Shown: piece by piece, positions 15,943-23,655 of the stretch
How the letters are laid out: every line of letters begins with the position of its first letter
How positions within the stretch are numbered: position 1 is the first letter of the stretch
DNA from: an uncultured Bacteroidales bacterium
Lineage (GTDB): Bacteria; Bacteroidota; Bacteroidia; Bacteroidales; Bacteroidaceae
Direction of reading: 5' to 3'
Length of the DNA: 36,863 bases
Assembly (NCBI GenBank): GCA_902770725.1
Contig: CACXUA010000005.1
Location: forward strand, 1-36,863
The notes under the pieces: generated by a model
What the model was told of the DNA's origin: nothing
Database searches by the model: none
What the model saw: the letters and a program-made list of their open reading frames with translations, nothing else
Translations under genes and position numbers: made by a program

Positions 15943-17522
15943 TTTTTAGCTTTCTTTGAAGCCGTTTCTTTTGCCTTGTCGTATTTCTCCCAAAGTTTCT
16001 CTTTGGCACAACGATCCTTCTGGGCTTGAGTGCTGGCTTCTGCTGCGGCCTGAGCAGCTGCTTCGTCCTCAGCCTTTGCCCAAGCAAACTGGAAGCCTGG
16101 CATCACGTCCCAATAGCCACGGGTAAAGTCGGGAAAAGCAACGGAGCAGCTGTTGTTGTCCATCGAAAGCGCTCCCAACTCGGCAAGGCAGCACCACTCA
16201 GCAAGGTCGTAAACATCCATGTCGAGAGGCAGGCCGTTCTGCAGGCAATAAACGAGACGTGCGTCCATGAAGAAGTCCATACCGCCGTGTCCGCCAACCT
16301 TCTGAGCCATCTCGCCATACTTCTTGATGATGGGGTGCGTGTACTTAGCCACAAGTGCCTGCTGCTCGCTTGCTGGCAAGAAGCCGTGACTGCTGAGGTC
16401 ATCCACTTTAGGAGCAACGCCACTGGCAGAAAGCTGGCTCTTGTCGAGAGCATAGTGCTGCTCGGGATACTTGGTAGCATAGCCCTTCGTGCCAGTCAGT
16501 TTGTAAAGGCGGTTGTATGGCTGCGGGTTCATAACATTGTGCTGAATCTCAACAACCTTGCCATTTGCCGTACGCATCAATGTCGTGGTGTGGTCGCCAT
16601 TGCGGAACTCAGCACAGGGACGGCCTGTGGTCTTCTCCACCAACTCCTTGCCATGCGAGCTCTTGGTGTCCATTGCAACCAGCGTCGTGAAACGGTCGCC
16701 GCGATGGATATTCATTGCAAGGGCAACGGGGCCAAGGCCGTGAGTGGCATAGACATCACCACGATTCTCTTTATTATACTTCAGTCGCCAATGCAGGTTC
16801 TGTATGTCGCTGCCATCAGGATTCTTCCAGTAATAGGCCCAGAAGTCGTCGAGGTTGTGGATGTAAGCACCCTCGCCACGCAGCACTTCACCGAAGACGC
16901 CGTTCTGTGCCATGTTGAGCGTATTGAGTTCATACCAGTCGTAGCAGCAGTTCTCGAGAATCATGCAGTGGAGGCGCGTCTTCTCCGAGAGGTCGATGAG
17001 TTCCCAGCATTGCTCAAGGTTCATGGCACTGGGCACCTCGATAGCTGTGTGCTTGCCATTCAAGAGAGCGCACTTGGCAACGGGGAAGTGGTGATCCCAG
17101 TCAGTAGCTACATACACGAGGTCGATATCGGGACGCTTGCAAAGCTCCTCGTAGCCTTTCTCGCCACTATAGATGTCTGCTGGCGGAAGTCCAGCCTCGC
17201 GGAGATACTTCTGACAAGCCTCAGCACGAGCCTCTTCATAATCGCAAAGGGCAACAATCTGAGTACCCGGAATGTGAGTGAAACGAGCTACAGCACCTGG
17301 TCCACGCATGCCCAGACCGACAAAGCCAACACGGACTGTTGCCATCTTGGGAGCTGTAAGTCCGAGCACATTCTGCTGTCCTGCAGGACGAGCAGGTGTA
17401 TCAACAATGAGAGTTCCCTTGTCCCAATGGTATTTGGTGCTGGGGCTGAGACTCTGTGCGAAAGAAGTAACACTGAAAAGAATTGCCGCAAAAAGGACGG
17501 CAGAGAATTGTTTGATGTTCAT
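15939..17522 (-). CDS. Secreted Gfo/Idh/MocA protein, GH109-like
   Basis: The ATG at 17522 gives 527 residues with a Sec signal peptide (MNIKQFSAVLFAAILFSVTS, cut near AQS). The Rossmann motif VGFVGLGMRGPGAVARF (about residues 64-80), the ATDWDHH region, IEVPSAM, ENCCYDWYELNTLNMAQNGVFG and RGDVYATHGLGP match the GH109 family, whose members hydrolyse alpha-N-acetylgalactosaminides using bound NAD. The core ends with 'VAFPDFTRGYW'. About 50 extra residues rich in Ala, Lys and Glu then follow, probably helical and unlike typical members. A frame extending upstream to 17969 lacks support. It overlaps the next gene by 4 bp. Confidence 0.88.
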   Translation of the reverse strand: MNIKQFSAVLFAAILFSVTSFAQSLSPSTKYHWDKGTLIVDTPARPAGQQNVLGLTAPKMATVRVGFVGLGMRGPGAVARFTHIPGTQIVALCDYEEARAEACQKYLREAGLPPADIYSGEKGYEELCKRPDIDLVYVATDWDHHFPVAKCALLNGKHTAIEVPSAMNLEQCWELIDLSEKTRLHCMILENCCYDWYELNTLNMAQNGVFGEVLRGEGAYIHNLDDFWAYYWKNPDGSDIQNLHWRLKYNKENRGDVYATHGLGPVALAMNIHRGDRFTTLVAMDTKSSHGKELVEKTTGRPCAEFRNGDHTTTLMRTANGKVVEIQHNVMNPQPYNRLYKLTGTKGYATKYPEQHYALDKSQLSASGVAPKVDDLSSHGFLPASEQQALVAKYTHPIIKKYGEMAQKVGGHGGMDFFMDARLVYCLQNGLPLDMDVYDLAEWCCLAELGALSMDNNSCSVAFPDFTRGYWDVMPGFQFAWAKAEDEAAAQAAAEASTQAQKDRCAKEKLWEKYDKAKETASKKAKK

Positions 17523-17553
17523 GGTTCTTATTAGTTTTAGTGCATTAACTGCG

Positions 17554-17561
17554 CAAAGATA
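17554..17561 (-). promoter_or_regulatory. -7 box of GH109-like gene
   Basis: TATCTTTG on the minus strand, 31 bp before the ATG at 17522. It lies about 95 bp from the divergent rlmN -7 box, and no -33 box at normal spacing was found. Confidence 0.5.
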
Positions 17562-17656
17562 GTAAAAGTTTCCTAAACTCTCGCTCTTTTCATGCAAAAG
17601 AAGTGAAAAAAAACAACTTTTTCCCTTTCTGTGCCCACATATTACATAATATAATG

Positions 17657-17664
17657 TAACTTTG
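17657..17664 (+). promoter_or_regulatory. -7 box of rlmN operon
   Basis: TAACTTTG predicts a transcript starting near 17670. That excludes the GTG at 17662 as a start and favours ATG 17674 or 17683. No good -33 box was seen. Confidence 0.55.
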
Positions 17665-17682
17665 TGGCGTAATATGCGCCTA

Positions 17683-18708
17683 ATGGAAAAGAAAAAGCTG
17701 CTTGGTTTGACACTCGACGAACTTAAGGCTGTCGCCACAGAGGTGGGACTGCCTGCCTTTGCAGCCAAACAAATGGCAGAGTGGATATACGGCAAGCACA
17801 TCAGGAGCATCGACGAGATGACTAACCTTTCGCTCAAAGGCAGGACGGCTCTTGCAGAGCGATACGAGATAGGTTGCGTGCCGCCTTGCGATGTCCAGCA
17901 AAGCATTGACGGAACTGCGAAATACCTCTTCCCAACGGAGAACGGACAGAAGGTTGAGTGCGTCTTCATTCCCGATGGAGACAGAGCGACACTTTGCGTC
18001 AGCAGTCAAGCTGGCTGTCGTATGGGCTGCCGCTTCTGCATGACTGGCCGGCAAGGCTTCGGAGGCAACCTCACAGCCACAGACATCCTGAACCAAGTCT
18101 ATTCCGTGCCAGGCAGCGAACTGTTGACAAACATCGTCTTCATGGGGCAAGGAGAACCGATGGACAACCTCGATGCTGTACTGAAAGCCACTCAGTTGCT
18201 CACAGACACGAACGGCTGGGCTTGGAGTCCGAAGCGCATCACGGTCTCTACTGTCGGCGTCAGGAAGGGCGTGGAACGCTTCTTCAAAGAGAGCGACTGC
18301 CACCTCGCAATCAGCCTTCACAATCCTTTCCCAGAAGAGAGACTCCAGATGATGCCTGCCGAGAAGGCTTACGGCTTAGCAGATCTGCTGGCTCTGCTTG
18401 GCAAGCAAGACTGGAGCCATCAGCGCAGACTCAGCTTCGAGTACATCGTCTTCGGGGGTCTCAACGATTCGGAAAGGCACGCGCGGGAACTGGTGCGCTT
18501 GCTTGCACCAATAGAATGCCGCGTAAACCTGATACGCTTCCACGAGATACCTGATACGCCATACAAGGGCGCGTCCGAGGAGAAAATGGTTTGGCTGCGA
18601 GACTACCTGACCAAGCATGGCGTTACAACCACCATTCGTGCCAGTCGCGGGCAAGACATCTATGCGGCTTGCGGCTTGTTGCACAGCAAAGTGAAGGGCG
18701 AAGCGTGA
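17683..18708 (+). CDS. rlmN: 23S rRNA A2503 C2-methyltransferase (radical SAM)
   Basis: I start at ATG 17683 (341 residues, MEKKKLLGL..). RlmN methylates C2 of A2503 in 23S rRNA and A37 in some tRNAs. The [4Fe-4S] motif C112-x3-C116-x2-C119 (GCRMGCRFCMTG), the GQGEPMDN SAM-binding stretch and the C-terminal AACGLL Cys (C330, the residue that carries the methyl in E. coli RlmN) are all present. An in-frame ATG at 17674 is a close alternative start. It opens a same-strand run of genes; the next start is 40 bp on. Confidence 0.95.
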   Translation: MEKKKLLGLTLDELKAVATEVGLPAFAAKQMAEWIYGKHIRSIDEMTNLSLKGRTALAERYEIGCVPPCDVQQSIDGTAKYLFPTENGQKVECVFIPDGDRATLCVSSQAGCRMGCRFCMTGRQGFGGNLTATDILNQVYSVPGSELLTNIVFMGQGEPMDNLDAVLKATQLLTDTNGWAWSPKRITVSTVGVRKGVERFFKESDCHLAISLHNPFPEERLQMMPAEKAYGLADLLALLGKQDWSHQRRLSFEYIVFGGLNDSERHARELVRLLAPIECRVNLIRFHEIPDTPYKGASEEKMVWLRDYLTKHGVTTTIRASRGQDIYAACGLLHSKVKGEA

Positions 18709-18748
18709 TGAATTAAAATGATTAGTTACCAACATAACAACAGACATT

Positions 18749-19816
18749 ATGAAATACAAACTTGCTTTATCATTAATATTGGGCTTGCTTCTCTTGACAA
18801 GCTGCTCGAAGGAACAATTCTTCCCGCAAGCCAGCGGTCGTCCTTACGAAGTGCTTGTCGTGCTCGACAACAAGACTTGGGAGGCGCCGGCAGGTCGTGC
18901 CTTGTTCGACATCCTTGACACCGATGTGCCCTGCTTGCCGCAAAGCGAGCGCTCGTTCCACATCACACAGATCGAGCCGAAAGACTTCAGCGCCAACTTT
19001 ACCATATTCCGTAACATCATTCAGGTCAACATAGATAAGACACAATACTCGCGAACAGGCATGCGCTTCATGCGTAACAAGTTCGCAATGGACCAGATTG
19101 TGCTCACCATCAACAGCCCAAGCCTGGAGGACTTCCAGCAGTTCTGCATCGACCACAAACAGGAAGTGATCGACTTCCTGACGCGTTCTGAGATGAATCG
19201 ACTCATCAAAGAACTCGAGAACAAGTACTCGAAAGTCACCTACGACCTTGCTTGGCAAATCTTCACCTGCCGCTTCCACGCTCCAAAGGAACTGACCAGT
19301 TACAAGAAAGGCGAGCAGTTCTTCTGGACGAGCAACAATACGGCAACAGGCATGGAGAACATCGTGATGTACAGCTACCCGTATGAAGGCCCCGAAACCT
19401 TCAACAAAGCGTACATGACGGCCAAGCGAGACTCCGTGATGAAAGTGAACCTCCCAGGTGAGAAGCCAGGCATGTACATGAAGACAGACTCGCTCTGCAC
19501 CATCGTCAAGGCAGTCAACGTGCACAACAGCTTCGCTATGGAGATGCGCGGCCTCTGGTATATGGAGAACGACTGCATGGGAGGCCCCTTCGTGAGCCAC
19601 TCTCGTGTGGACATCGAGACGAACCGCGTCGTCGTAGTCGAAGGCTTCGTTTATGCTCCGGAGAAGATGAAGCGCGGCCTCATCCGCAGGCTCGAGGGCT
19701 CGCTCTACACGCTGCAGCTCCCGCAGGAACAGTACTCGCTCATCGACACAGGACTGGAAGAAGAGAAAGCTCAAACGCCATCCGAATCAACTTCAAAGGG
19801 AGGAACAAAAAACTAA
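18749..19816 (+). CDS. DUF4837-family lipoprotein
   Basis: This 355-residue protein has a lipoprotein signal peptide with lipobox LTSC (Cys19). The body (PYEVLVVLDNKTWEAPAGRALFDIL near residues 32-56, 'PSLEDFQQF', 'WQIFTCRFHAPKELTSYKKG') matches the Bacteroidales DUF4837 family as I know it; its role is unknown but its place next to rlmN and lptE genes is conserved. It is probably anchored in the outer membrane or facing the periplasm. The stop codon lies within the first unit of a 22-bp-period array. Confidence 0.85.
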   Translation: MKYKLALSLILGLLLLTSCSKEQFFPQASGRPYEVLVVLDNKTWEAPAGRALFDILDTDVPCLPQSERSFHITQIEPKDFSANFTIFRNIIQVNIDKTQYSRTGMRFMRNKFAMDQIVLTINSPSLEDFQQFCIDHKQEVIDFLTRSEMNRLIKELENKYSKVTYDLAWQIFTCRFHAPKELTSYKKGEQFFWTSNNTATGMENIVMYSYPYEGPETFNKAYMTAKRDSVMKVNLPGEKPGMYMKTDSLCTIVKAVNVHNSFAMEMRGLWYMENDCMGGPFVSHSRVDIETNRVVVVEGFVYAPEKMKRGLIRRLEGSLYTLQLPQEQYSLIDTGLEEEKAQTPSESTSKGGTKN

Positions 19817-19916
19817 GCACGCCTAATTCGTTAAATATTCATGATGATTTAATTAAATATTCATGACCATTTAATTAAATGTTCATGACCATTTAATCAA
19901 CTTAACTGCATAACCC
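19811..19916. repeat. 22-bp-period dyad array, locus 4 (mixed class)
   Basis: Five units begin at 19811, 19833, 19855, 19877 and 19899. They are AACTAAGC-AC-GCCTAATT (contains the preceding stop codon), AAATATTC-AT-GATGATTT, AAATATTC-AT-GACCATTT, AAATGTTC-AT-GACCATTT and AACTTAAC-TG-CATAACCC. The linkers after the three middle units are AATT, AATT and AATC. The array lies inside an operon, 33 bp before the next ATG. Confidence 0.85.
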
Positions 19917-19949
19917 AAGCAACAGACCTCGATAAAACAAGCAACATAA

Positions 19950-20738
19950 ATGGAAAAACTCAAGATAGCCATCGCTCTGATTGGCGAAGAAGGCACAAAC
20001 AACGACCCAATTCGCCAAGTTTGCGACGACCCCGCAATGCTCGAACTATGCTCGCCAGCCTTTTTCAATGAGGAGGCAGCCTATCGCGAACTCAATGAAG
20101 AGAATGCCGATGCCTTGGTGCTCTACGCGTCAAACGAGCCCGCGAAACGTCCTGCACAGTCCGTCGAGATTATCGTAACGGAGAAGGCCAACCTCATGCC
20201 GCTCTCGAAGGAGCCAACGGCAGAGGACATCATCAAGTTCCGCGACATCCTGGAACGCGACTTCGATCAGCAACTGCCTCGCATCGCAATCGTCCAGGAG
20301 ACTGCCATGCAGAACCCAGACCTCGCTTCGCAAGTCACGACAGAGCAAGGCATCAACACCTACGGACCCTACACCTCCGAACAGATTCTCAGCGAGAACA
20401 ACGCCTGCCACTTCGACGGCATCATCATTCCAGAAGGCAGTACGCTCCCGACAAGCCTGTCTGGCAATGCTCTGGCCCGCTTCTTTGCAGGCATGGAGAC
20501 CGTCATAACTGCATCTTATAACACAACTCAGAAGGAAGAGACGGAGGAGGGAGTGGCTGATGTGTCTGCCCTGACAAAGCCCATCTACACAGCCATCGAC
20601 ATCGTCCGCAACAGAGCCTTCTACGACGAGGCTCGTCAAAACCCCTTGCCCAAGCTGTTCCGCGACAAACGCGAAGACAAGAAGAAGGACGACGCACCTC
20701 AGGCTATCAACAACGACAACACAGAAAAAGCATCATGA
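19950..20738 (+). CDS. PdxA-like protein lacking catalytic metal ligands
   Basis: This 262-residue protein is related to 4-hydroxythreonine-4-phosphate dehydrogenase (PdxA, usually about 330-360 residues). Similar stretches are KIAIALIGEEGTNNDPI, DPAMLELCSP, FDQQLPRIAIV, TYGPYTSEQILSENNACHFDGIIIP and a final 'YTAIDIVRNR..YDE...NPLPK'. The conserved His metal ligands (HTEYL-, NPHAG- and YHDQG-type motifs) are all missing, and the whole chain has only one His. About 80-100 residues of the middle are gone. A long charged tail follows. It is therefore unlikely to make vitamin B6 and may be a structural or regulatory relic. It overlaps the sigma-54 activator by 4 bp (ATGA). Confidence 0.72.
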   Translation: MEKLKIAIALIGEEGTNNDPIRQVCDDPAMLELCSPAFFNEEAAYRELNEENADALVLYASNEPAKRPAQSVEIIVTEKANLMPLSKEPTAEDIIKFRDILERDFDQQLPRIAIVQETAMQNPDLASQVTTEQGINTYGPYTSEQILSENNACHFDGIIIPEGSTLPTSLSGNALARFFAGMETVITASYNTTQKEETEEGVADVSALTKPIYTAIDIVRNRAFYDEARQNPLPKLFRDKREDKKKDDAPQAINNDNTEKAS

Positions 20739-21949
20739 GCACAAGTTCAGATATGCAATCCCTGATGAACCGCTACGGCATTGTGGGACGCAACGAAGCC
20801 CTTCGCGAAGCCCTTGCCACAGCAGTTCTCGTTGCTCCCACAGACCTCTCGGTACTCATACAGGGCGAGAGCGGCGTGGGTAAGGAAGTCATTCCACGCA
20901 TCATCCACGACCACAGCCAACGTCGAGGCAAGACATACATCGCAATAAACTGCGGCGCCATACCAGAAGGAACCATCGACAGCGAACTCTTCGGACACGA
21001 GAAAGGCGCGTTCACCAGCGCCATAGGCGAGCACGAAGGCTTCTTCGGAGCTGCCGACGGAGGCACGCTCTTCCTTGATGAAGTGGGCGAACTGCCTTTG
21101 AGCACACAAGCCCGACTGCTTCGAGTCCTGGAAACAGGCGAGTATCTAAGGGTCGGCAGCAGTACTCCTCGCAAGACAAATGTACGCATCGTGGCTGCCA
21201 CAAACGTGGATATCCCCACAGCCATCAAGCAAGGACGGTTCCGCGAGGACCTCTATTATCGCCTCTCCACCATCAACATTCAGATTCCTCCCCTGCGCAA
21301 ACGACAAGGCGACGCTGTGCTTCTCTTCAAGAAGTTCGCGCTCGATACAGCCAGCCGCTACAATATCCCTGAGCCCATACGACTCACGCCAGAGGCAGAA
21401 GCTGTGGTGAATTCCTACAAATGGCCAGGCAATATTCGTCAGCTACGCAACATAACGGAGCAACTCAGCATCCTTTCCGAGAGCAGAAGCGTAACGCCAG
21501 AGATGCTTGCAAAGCTTGGCATCACGCCAAACTCCGATGATGATACAGGCATCGCCACTATCGGAGGAAACACTTCAGGCGGCCAACACGACTACGAACA
21601 AGAGATAAAGATACTGGCTCATGCTGTCTTCGAGCTTCGTTCGGAAGTGCAAGAGCTCAAAGAGAAACTACAAGGACACAATTGGCACGAGGCTCCGGCC
21701 AGCACCACATTGCCCGTTCCAGTCTCCCAACAAAAGAAGGTTCAACACACGCAACCGGAAGATTTGGACATTTCAACTGCCGAAGAGATTGTCGATGACG
21801 ACACTCTCAACATCGGAGACATGGAGAAGCGCAACATCTTGCTTGCCCTCCAACGCAATCACTACAAGCGCAAACTCGCTGCAGAAGAGCTTGGCATCAG
21901 CGAGAGAACACTTTACAGAAAGATTAAAGCCTATGGAATCGATGAATAG
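20735..21949 (+). CDS. Sigma-54-dependent activator without receiver domain
   Basis: This 404-residue protein begins directly with the AAA+ domain: Walker A GESGVGKE (44-51), sigma-54 contact loop GAFTSA (91-96, usually GAFTGA), Walker B TLFLDE (111-116) and a 'VRIVAATN' sensor. A low-complexity linker (about 265-360) leads to a Fis-type HTH at the C-terminus (RNILLALQRNHYKRKLAAEE region). With no N-terminal sensor it may be constitutive or controlled by a partner, perhaps the PdxA-like protein whose stop overlaps its start. Its target promoters are unknown. Family call sure, role unsure. Confidence 0.93.
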   Translation: MSTSSDMQSLMNRYGIVGRNEALREALATAVLVAPTDLSVLIQGESGVGKEVIPRIIHDHSQRRGKTYIAINCGAIPEGTIDSELFGHEKGAFTSAIGEHEGFFGAADGGTLFLDEVGELPLSTQARLLRVLETGEYLRVGSSTPRKTNVRIVAATNVDIPTAIKQGRFREDLYYRLSTINIQIPPLRKRQGDAVLLFKKFALDTASRYNIPEPIRLTPEAEAVVNSYKWPGNIRQLRNITEQLSILSESRSVTPEMLAKLGITPNSDDDTGIATIGGNTSGGQHDYEQEIKILAHAVFELRSEVQELKEKLQGHNWHEAPASTTLPVPVSQQKKVQHTQPEDLDISTAEEIVDDDTLNIGDMEKRNILLALQRNHYKRKLAAEELGISERTLYRKIKAYGIDE

Positions 21950-22451
21950 AAGGCGTCCTCTCCTGTTGCTTCTGCTCGCTCTGCTCGTCTCGGCCTGCAC
22001 CGTCAGCTACCGCTTCAACGGGGCAAGCATCGACTATGCCACAACCAAAACCATTCAGATAGACAACTTCCCCATCCGAAGCGCCTATGTTTGGGCACCG
22101 ATGCAAAGCATCTTCCAGAACAGGATAACAGAAGTTTATCTGAATCAGACAAAGCTGAGGCAGGTCAAGAAGAACGGCGACCTCCAACTCGCAGGCGAGA
22201 TTGTTGCCTTCGACCAATTTAATAAAGGCATCTCGAGCAGCGGTTACAGCAGTCAGGTACAACTCAAAATGACCGTAAACGTCCGCTTTATCAACAACAA
22301 GAAACACTCCGACGACTTCGAAAGACAGTTCACTGCGAGCACTGAATACGATGCTTCTCAGCAACTTAATGCAGTTCAAGAAGACCTCGTCACACAGATG
22401 ACGAAGGACATCGTCGACCAGATCTTCAACGCCACAGTAGCCAACTGGTAA
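21942..22451 (+). CDS. lptE: LptE-family outer-membrane lipoprotein
   Basis: The ATG at 21942 gives 169 residues; an in-frame ATG at 21933 would add three. The start overlaps the end of the sigma-54 activator gene by 8 bp. A lipobox VSAC (Cys19) follows a Leu-rich signal peptide. The mature part (YRFNGASIDYATTKTIQIDNF, then 'LQLAGEIVAFDQF') matches Bacteroidota LptE-like proteins, which plug the LptD barrel and help place lipopolysaccharide in the outer leaflet. The gene order with secG and the TPR-like gene fits envelope biogenesis. Confidence 0.85.
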   Translation: MNRRRPLLLLLLALLVSACTVSYRFNGASIDYATTKTIQIDNFPIRSAYVWAPMQSIFQNRITEVYLNQTKLRQVKKNGDLQLAGEIVAFDQFNKGISSSGYSSQVQLKMTVNVRFINNKKHSDDFERQFTASTEYDASQQLNAVQEDLVTQMTKDIVDQIFNATVANW

Positions 22452-22466
22452 ACATCAACACACGAC

Positions 22467-23204
22467 ATGCAACGACACATCATAGATTATATCCGACGAC
22501 CCGACACCATCGACGACGACGCAATAGCGCAGTTGCAAGCGCTTACACAGGAGCATCCCTACTTCCACATCGCCCGAATCCTGCTCCTGCAAGCGCTCTA
22601 CAAGAAGCACGACCCTGCTTACGATGAGACTTTGCGTCGCACAGCAGTCCTTGTGCCAAGCCGAGAAGCCATCTTTCGCTTGACGGAAGAGCCTCATTAC
22701 ACGCAAGCAGAGGAACGCAAACGCTATGAAGAGACAACGGACGACTCTGAGTCTCGTACCGTTAGCCTCATCGACAACTTCCTCGAGGCACAGACTCCCG
22801 TCTCGCCCGTCAGCCATCCAATCGATGCGGCACAGGATTATATTGGCTATCTCCTACAGCAAGAAAGCAGGCAAGGCACTCAAAGGCAGGAAGCTTTGCC
22901 AATGAATGGTGGTGGAGTTGTCGAGGATTTCCTGGAGAATGAACACGGAAGGATTGTGCTTGACGACAACCTCGAAGATGAACAAAACGAGAGTCAAAGC
23001 GACAACAGCAATGTTTACGAAAATGACGAAAATAATGAAATTCTGACTGAAATAATGGCCGGAATTTACATTAAACAAGGCAAATATGAGAACGCAGTGA
23101 AAATTATCAGGCAACTTTCCTTGAAATATCCAAAAAAAAATCGTTACTTTGCAGACCAAATTCGGTTCCTTGAGAAACTGATCATCAATAATAAACACAA
23201 ATAA
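22467..23204 (+). CDS. TPR-like protein of the lptE-secG cluster
   Basis: This 245-residue cytoplasmic protein has no signal peptide. Residues 1-75 form a helical region (HPYFHIARILLLQALYKKHDP). A long acidic, Glu/Asp/Asn-rich middle (about 85-195) follows. A single TPR-like helical hairpin ends the chain (EIMAGIYIKQGKYENAVKIIRQLSLKYP). Genes of this kind sit between lptE and secG in related genomes as I recall, but their role is not known. It is 15 bp from lptE and 22 bp from secG. Confidence 0.75.
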   Translation: MQRHIIDYIRRPDTIDDDAIAQLQALTQEHPYFHIARILLLQALYKKHDPAYDETLRRTAVLVPSREAIFRLTEEPHYTQAEERKRYEETTDDSESRTVSLIDNFLEAQTPVSPVSHPIDAAQDYIGYLLQQESRQGTQRQEALPMNGGGVVEDFLENEHGRIVLDDNLEDEQNESQSDNSNVYENDENNEILTEIMAGIYIKQGKYENAVKIIRQLSLKYPKKNRYFADQIRFLEKLIINNKHK

Positions 23205-23226
23205 CAACATAACAAACACACAAAAC

Positions 23227-23586
23227 ATGTACACATCTATCGTAATCCTGATTGTGCTGGCATCCATTCTTATGTGCCTTATCGTACTGATTCAGGAATC
23301 CAAAGGCGGCGGTTTGGCTGCTGACTACTCCAACAACAACCAGATTCTTGGTGCTCCCAAGACAACAAACTTTATCGAGAAGGCAACCTGGTTCCTCGCT
23401 GGTGCAATGATTTTCCTCAGCGTCATCAGTGTAGCTTTCCTGCCTGGTGCTGGTCACAACGAGTCTGTTATGCAGCAGCAAGCCATCGAGCAGGCAGCCA
23501 CCAATCCTGGCAACGTGCCCGCTATGGAGCAGCCCGCAGCAACAGAAGCTCCTGCTGAAACTCCCGCAGAGGCTCCCGCTCAGTAA
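23227..23586 (+). CDS. secG: Preprotein translocase subunit SecG
   Basis: This 119-residue protein has two membrane segments (about 1-22 and 54-76) around the conserved loop 'LIQESKGGGLAADYSNNNQILG'. This is the SecG signature; SecG aids SecYEG-driven protein export. The C-terminal tail of about 40 residues is rich in Ala, Pro and Glu, a common Bacteroidota extension. A GC-rich hairpin follows the stop by 28 bp. Confidence 0.95.
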   Translation: MYTSIVILIVLASILMCLIVLIQESKGGGLAADYSNNNQILGAPKTTNFIEKATWFLAGAMIFLSVISVAFLPGAGHNESVMQQQAIEQAATNPGNVPAMEQPAATEAPAETPAEAPAQ

Positions 23587-23613
23587 TTGACGCCTTTTAG
23601 CAACACAACAAAA

Positions 23614-23645
23614 GCCCCCGCTTTCCCTGAAAGGGAGGCGGGGGT
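23614..23645 (+). terminator. GC-rich hairpin after secG
   Basis: CCCCCGC pairs with GCGGGGG (7 bp), with inner CCC/GGG pairing, then TTATCTTT. It looks like an intrinsic terminator of the secG operon. It also ends only 10 bp before the ATG of the next gene, so it could fold over that gene's ribosome entry site. Confidence 0.65.
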
Positions 23646-23655
23646 TATCTTTAGC

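Noticed and set aside
17662..17682. GTG start for rlmN at 17662
   Set aside because: It overlaps the -7 box (17657-17664), so it would lie before the transcription start.
17523..17969. N-terminal extension of the GH109-like frame
   Set aside because: The extension has no conserved sequence, runs over the divergent rlmN start, and would bury the clear signal peptide.
21621..22451. Long frame joining the end of the sigma-54 activator region to lptE
   Set aside because: The first 107 residues are out of frame with the activator and look random; the lipoprotein signal starts only at 21942.
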